Below are positions 59,067 to 64,000 of a stretch of 64,000 bases of DNA, one piece after another. The notes under the pieces were generated by a model. It worked only from the letters and a program-made list of their open reading frames with translations, was not told where the DNA came from and did not search any database. This DNA comes from Nageia nagi (taxonomy: Eukaryota; Pinophyta), in the NCBI GenBank assembly GCA_050084985.1, contig JBITNC010000001.1, forward strand, positions 32,302,001 through 32,366,000. Reading direction: 5' to 3'. The translations under genes and the position numbers were made by a program. The number at the start of each line of letters is the position of its first letter. Within the stretch, counting starts at the first letter, position 1.

Positions 59067-62000
59067 TTTAATTCTTTTTGCAAGAACAGTATTCATCCCT
59101 CACTCCTTGATGGTATTTGCAATATCTTCAACATCAACACACCTGACTGCATCCCAATTAATAGCATCATTTGCATCTGGATGCCTTCCTTTTTTATCTG
59201 CACAGCGATAAAGTTCTTTGGCAGTCTTGTTTATAGATTCCCAATCAAGTTTTAATTTCCGTTGTTGCTTTAGCAATTCCAGTTGTTTGACCGATTTTAA
59301 TTTTGATATAATGAACTTTCTTGGTAGTTCGGCGACGTTTTGGAATGACTGGATCTCAATTACTAGTTAGAGGAGTATCTTCTGGAGTAGAAATTTGACT
59401 CAATTGAAAGTTCAATTCCTCTGGCAGGATTGTGGTTTTAGGGACTGACTCAGAATTTTCTTATTGTGACAAGGAACAAAGTGCTGATGCAGTAAATTGA
59501 CTTTCTTCTATTAATGAACTATAATGACAGCTATAAACAGAGCAGGTTTGACAATTTTCTTCAGAGGATCTCTCAAAGAAATCATATGAGAATTGTTATG
59601 AGGAATTTTGGTATTCACCAAAACTATTGCACTGTTGACCAAGAGATTCCAAGCTAGCACTGTCTCTATAAAAGGATGCTATTATTGAATTTGAATGGGC
59701 ATGGTCCTTTTCAAGAATCAAAGCATATGTATGTTGAAATGTCTTTGTGCAATTCAAGTGGAACACTTATCCCTGTGTAACCCAACTTCATTGCTTCTGC
59801 ATTTTGACCTCTATCAAATTGCACTTGAGCATTTCCATTACATTCAATATCATCTTGAGCCCTTTGCTCAATAAAGTTATCATTTCCCTTTTCAGCTTTT
59901 GCTTTCACATTTTCTACAGATTCTATCATTAGAGCTGGTACCTTTTCACATCTTCGTAACAAAACTCATTCACGAATATCATCAAACTCTCTTTCCTTGA
60001 TTTTGAGAGAATTGACTACCAAGAAGGAGATTATATTCTCCTTGATCACTTTATACATACTGTACAGTAAAATCTGGTATATCTCTTTGTTAAAAAGTTG
60101 GTTCACAGTATTTGCTAGGGATATTTGATCCTTGATTTTGAGATGGATCAGTACCATAATCCATAGTTTCATTAAGAAACCACTGTTGACTATTCATACT
60201 ACAAAAACCATCATGAATAGTTTTACTTATTTTACAATATTTTGTCTCCATCATTTTTATGTTTTCTCTGCTATTTGGGTTTGGTTGGCTTTCTGCTCAA
60301 GCTCATTTACAAATGAGATTTATCATTCCCATTTTCATTTTTTCTTGGCTTATTTTTCAAGGATGCTAAACATAATTCTGGTAAGGTCTCATGGCATTTA
60401 AACAATGGCTAACAAGCCTTATCAGGCAAAGTTGATTCTAGATATTCTGATGGCTGGATACAAAGTGTCATGCTTTCCTCAAGGAACTCAAATTGGCTAC
60501 TGGAGTTATGATTTTGAGTGTTATTACTCACAATCATAGACCTAGTCTGGACTCGAGTGCTATAATTTCTCATCATAGGTTTTCTCATGTTTGCTTTGCT
60601 GCTGCTGCCCTCACTGTCCTGAAGGTATTCATCTACATCCAGAGTATCATCAGAGTCAGATGACTCGAAGTTTCTTTTAGCTTCATGCAAATCCATAGAT
60701 ACTTCCCTTTGCGTTTCTTCTGGATGCTCAGTGCAAGACTTCCTCAAGATTCTCTCATTTACTTGCACTTTAGCAGTAAGATTGGACTCTGAACATGATC
60801 TGAAATGACAGAAAGGCAGATTCGCAGGCATGATATCTACTTTAGCATTCGTATCAAATTAAGAATAATGTGAAGAACTATGATTGGGAAAAGATTCTTC
60901 AGATGCATTGCTGCTATCCGCCCCTGTAAAGAGATCACTTGTAGGATAATGGGGCCAGGGAACCTCATATGTGTCGCCCACCACCAGGTTCTTTCTTTGA
61001 CTTGAAATCCTTTCCCCAAGTGTAAGGTTACCTTCATAAGATTACCTAGTATCTGCCTTTTTTCTTAGTATCTGCCTTTTTTCTTAGCATTTCCTGTCTC
61101 TGACCATCCACTTTGCAGCTTACACGATAAGATGTTGTGTCAAGCACAATGTCCTCTGCCCTTTCAGTATCAGGTGTGTCATATTGGTTGACTTTAACAG
61201 GAGGGAATCATGAAGCAAGGGATACAAATGCTGAGCTGCAAAAGATATTAAAAACTTATTAGAATACTATGATTTTCATAAAAACTTTGTTAGAAACTCA
61301 AATGATAAATCCAAGTTTGATATTGCATTAAAAAACGTTCAATGATTATCCATATTTGAACTATTAAATATAAACAACTTAAGATTCAGAGCCTAAAACC
61401 TGAAGTGGGAATGTTCCAGGATACCTGGAAAGGTGATCCGAGACATTTTAAGTTAGGAATGCGCCAATGATAGAGTCCAAAGCGGATCCTTTCCATGGTG
61501 AAAACTGACAATTTCCTGCAACAAAAATTTTCCAAGTTCCAGATCATCCTCTTTATTCTTGGAACCAGAGATGGCATTAAACGTTTATTTCAATAACATT
61601 TAGGGCTTTTTTTCCCTGAATACCAGTTCTCATATATACAAATATAACATAGTAAAGCTACATCAGAAAACATTTGTTTTTATTTTTGCAGTACTTCAGA
61701 AAAGTATAATATTGATGTTCATGTAACAGTTGTCACAGCTACAGACTACTATATGTGAGTTCAAAGAAAATACCTTTTAAGTTATGCAACAATGGAGTAT
61801 TTCACAAATAATTATTATAAGGATATGTTTGTTTCAAGAATGATGGTTACCAGCATTACATTGAATTAATCAATGTGCAAGCCATAAAGTGCAAAACTCT
61901 TGACACTTGCAGGTGCATTCAGTTTCCATGTCAACACACTCAACCCTCAAGAGCTCTAACAAAGACATTAGAATTAAAGAAAAAAAAGACAAAGCCATTT

Positions 62001-63810
62001 CCTACCTTGCACTGCACGCATGCATGCTATAAAATATTCAGCCAGGTTTTTGTATCTTTGTCTCTCCGGTTCCCACAATTTTTTCTGTTCATCTTCTTCA
62101 TCCTCAATCATTCTGTTACTCATAAACAGATTCCAAACTCTCTTTATCTCTGGATCTAGTGCAACGCTTGGTCTAAACTTATTTATCTTTGATGGGTCAA
62201 AATTTTTTTTATATGGGACCAGAGATAGAGATTCTGCAAAGGAACTAATTCATCCTTCCTTTCAAAAGGTATTGTTTCTTGCAATACTAGAGCAAGAGAT
62301 TCTTCACTACAAATCACTTGATCCTTTCTTTCTAAAGGGGCTGTTTCCTGTGAGACCAAATAGTAACATTCTGCACTGGGAATCAACTCATCCATCATTT
62401 CTAAAGGAATTATTTCCTGTGGGGCCATATGGAGAGATTCTAGACTAGGAATCCAATCACATTTCCATTCTCAAGGTGTTCTTTCCTGTCTGTCATTTAT
62501 ACTGTAGGCATGCTCTTTGCTAAGACTCAGATTCTTTAATCTCTCTACGATGACATCCACTTCACCCATAATTGGCATACCATATTGCAGAAGACTTCTG
62601 TTGCTTTGAGAATTCTCAAGACCGTGTTGAGAAACTATTATGCATCCTTGATCATGAGGATGTTTAGCTAAACACAGGTTCTTGGCAGAGGCTGTCTGCC
62701 AATAGCTGTTGGGTTTAACTTTTATTTGTGATTGCCAGCTAGGCATGACACTATCCAAACCATTTGTAACAGTACCTGAATGGTTTTCAGCAATTTAAGA
62801 AATTCTACATTGTCTCTTTCATGGTGACCTTTTCCCATTAATTTTTATGATGGATGATGCCATTTTGTCATTTTCTACATATGCTTCCGAAATAGTGTGC
62901 ATCTTTTATCGTGCAAGGTCTTTTATCTTGGCTTTCTTTGTTTTCCCAGAACTGAATGAATTGCTTATTCTTGAAAAATCTTCATTTAAACTTTGAACAA
63001 TATTCCTACTTTTCTCCAATATCATTTTTTGTTATTCAGAAAACTGAATTGACTCACTTTTATTATATTGGTTGTCCATAGCTATATCATTCCAATAAGC
63101 AGCAGTTTGAGATCTTGAAATCTCTGAAGTACCTAATATATCCACATATGTAACACAGTTGCTATGCATTACAGGTTCAGACAAATTGGATTTTTTTAGC
63201 TGAAAGTTCTTTGAGGCTTCCTTCTTATTGTTTGTTTTTTTACTGTTGTTTGCTTCTGGAATTTTTCTCCTTGGGAAGCTTACTGTGGACAGTACTATGT
63301 GCTTGGCTCTTCGGACATGACTTCATAACAAATGTAGTTTCTTTTATGACTTTTTCCTGTTGTTTTTTTCTCTTTGGTTTTCAGGAATGAGGCTTTTTTA
63401 TGCAAATACTGCGATCATGTTGTTCTTTCAAGAATCTAACAAACTATCTTTTGGTTGTAATTGTAAAGTTTTGTCTTTAAAGGCATCCTTGCCATTAAAA
63501 GATGGTGATTCTGCCACACATGAAATCTCTAAAGAAATTAAATTCGTCTGCTCTTCCTTTAAGAGTTCAACACCTTCATGAATGCACAGATTGGACACCA
63601 TGTTTGCTACAAGCAGTACATCTTGATCATCATTTTCTGGGGTTGGTGGAGATAATGGCTCACTGGATTAGCCAATCTTTTTGGTTCAGGTTCATTGTGT
63701 CTGGCAGTAATCTCAGAATTATAAACAGGCAAACGGGCTGTAAAAACAGAAACACCATCTCTAATATCAGAACTCTTACAATTTAAGATGGGTCTTTCAA
63801 GACACACTAA
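59067..63810 (-). pseudogene. DEMETER/ROS1-like 5-methylcytosine DNA glycosylase, 5' half
   Basis: These bifunctional HhH-GPD glycosylases remove 5-methylcytosine from DNA in the nucleus. The minus-strand N-terminal region (63810-62006) ends with SLVPYKKNFDPSKIN, RPSVALDPEIKRVWNLFMSN and EYFIACMRAVQG. Exon 61515-61425 (91 bases) reads NCQFSPWKGSALDSIIGAFL then T-stop-NVSDHLS. The next exon starts at 61235 with SAFVSLAS-stop-FP, covers a long linker (open 60831-60409 and 59962-59711) and ends at 59067 with KLKLDWESINKTAKELYRC, NWDAVRCVDVEDIANTI, GMNTVLAKRIK and a GTGAGT donor. Phases join correctly. Stops at 61448-61450, 61208-61210 and 59100-59102 replace Q, R and R. The second half (catalytic lysine/aspartate, iron-sulfur cysteines, C-terminal domain) is missing. 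Frameshifts lie near 62245 and in the linker. Confidence 0.88.
62183..62470 (-). repeat. 72-bp coding tandem repeats in the glycosylase N-terminal region
   Basis: About three to four units whose translation varies on LVxQETxPxERKDxLI: APQEIIPLEMMDELIPS, LVSQETAPLERKDQVICS, LVLQETIPFERKDELVPL. The series leads into the family LVPY motif, suggesting local amplification of a short LVPY-type segment. The period is about 72 bases in DNA. Confidence 0.65.
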
Positions 63811-64000
63811 AATTGATCCATAAACTATAAGATTACAATTTTCAATTTAATCTATTCTCAGGATCAATTCACACTAAAAACAATTAAGTGCTTGTAAAGG
63901 AAAATCAGGAAAACAAATTGTAAACACAGAGGAGAAAAGCATTCACCATAGAAGAGACAAGCAAAATTTATCTTGGTTCACCCAGTGTGGGCTACATCCA
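63811..64000. other. Right edge, possibly the start of a copia LTR
   Basis: The text ATCTTGGTTCACCCAGTGTG followed by GGCTACATCCA resembles the GTGGTTC...CTACRTCCA motif often seen in plant copia LTRs. The window ends before a TG start or tRNA primer site could be checked, so this is tentative. The glycosylase frame cannot be followed through it. Confidence 0.3.

Noticed and set aside
61875-62448. Plus-strand open frames of 94 and 142 codons
   Set aside because: They lie opposite the glycosylase exon that ends at 62006, whose frame and splice sites match the family exactly.

Overview
This is nuclear plant DNA: very AT-rich, intron-bearing and dominated by old retroelements, with fragments of plant-type genes (DEMETER/ROS1-like DNA glycosylase, VARICOSE/EDC4, VPS50/syndetin, DYW-type PPR proteins, a plant mobile domain). 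The wording of the PPR repeats and the density of decayed LTR elements resemble gymnosperm, perhaps conifer, sequence. That placement is an inference. I found no intact full-length protein-coding gene.

Left part (1-33 kb) is transposon territory. A decayed Ty1/copia pol lies at 1.4-3.8 kb. From 5881 to 25204 I read one large (19.3 kb) Ty3/gypsy element: 5' LTR, primer-binding-like site, long leader with subrepeats, gag, protease, reverse transcriptase, RNase H, a second (archaeal-type) RNase H, integrase, an unrecognised sense ORF, an antisense plant-mobile-domain ORF, a polypurine tract and a 3' LTR. The double RNase H and the antisense ORF before the 3' LTR point to the Tat/Ogre/Grande lineage. 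A related element starts at 27446, and its leader is cut at 29572 by a copia-type LTR followed by a tRNA-Met-type primer site but no coding sequence. A GC-rich minisatellite (about 30.9-31.5 kb) and several tandem duplications follow.

Middle part (33-52 kb): a decayed, probably CACTA-type transposon ORF on the minus strand, a minisatellite built on a near-palindromic 14-mer (37.5-38.9 kb), three PPR gene fragments in both orientations, a VARICOSE fragment with exon-intron structure but stops and frameshifts, a tRNA-derived SINE with a perfect 15-bp target duplication, an interstitial telomere-like tract, a short module repeated at 50.3 and 52.6 kb, and a 58-bp tandem array.

Right part (52-64 kb): the first four exons of a VPS50/syndetin gene run rightward, and a DEMETER-like glycosylase gene runs leftward. 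Both lose their 3' halves as they converge on a 1-kb interval that holds a small copy of the 37.5-kb minisatellite. The six in-frame stops I could align to a family residue in the glycosylase and VARICOSE copies all fall at a family glutamine or arginine, as expected from C-to-T decay of CAA, CAG or CGA. The window is best read as a graveyard of mobile elements and gene pieces; the most novel items are the large Tat element with its two extra ORFs, the palindromic minisatellite, the SINE, and the cluster of truncated genes.
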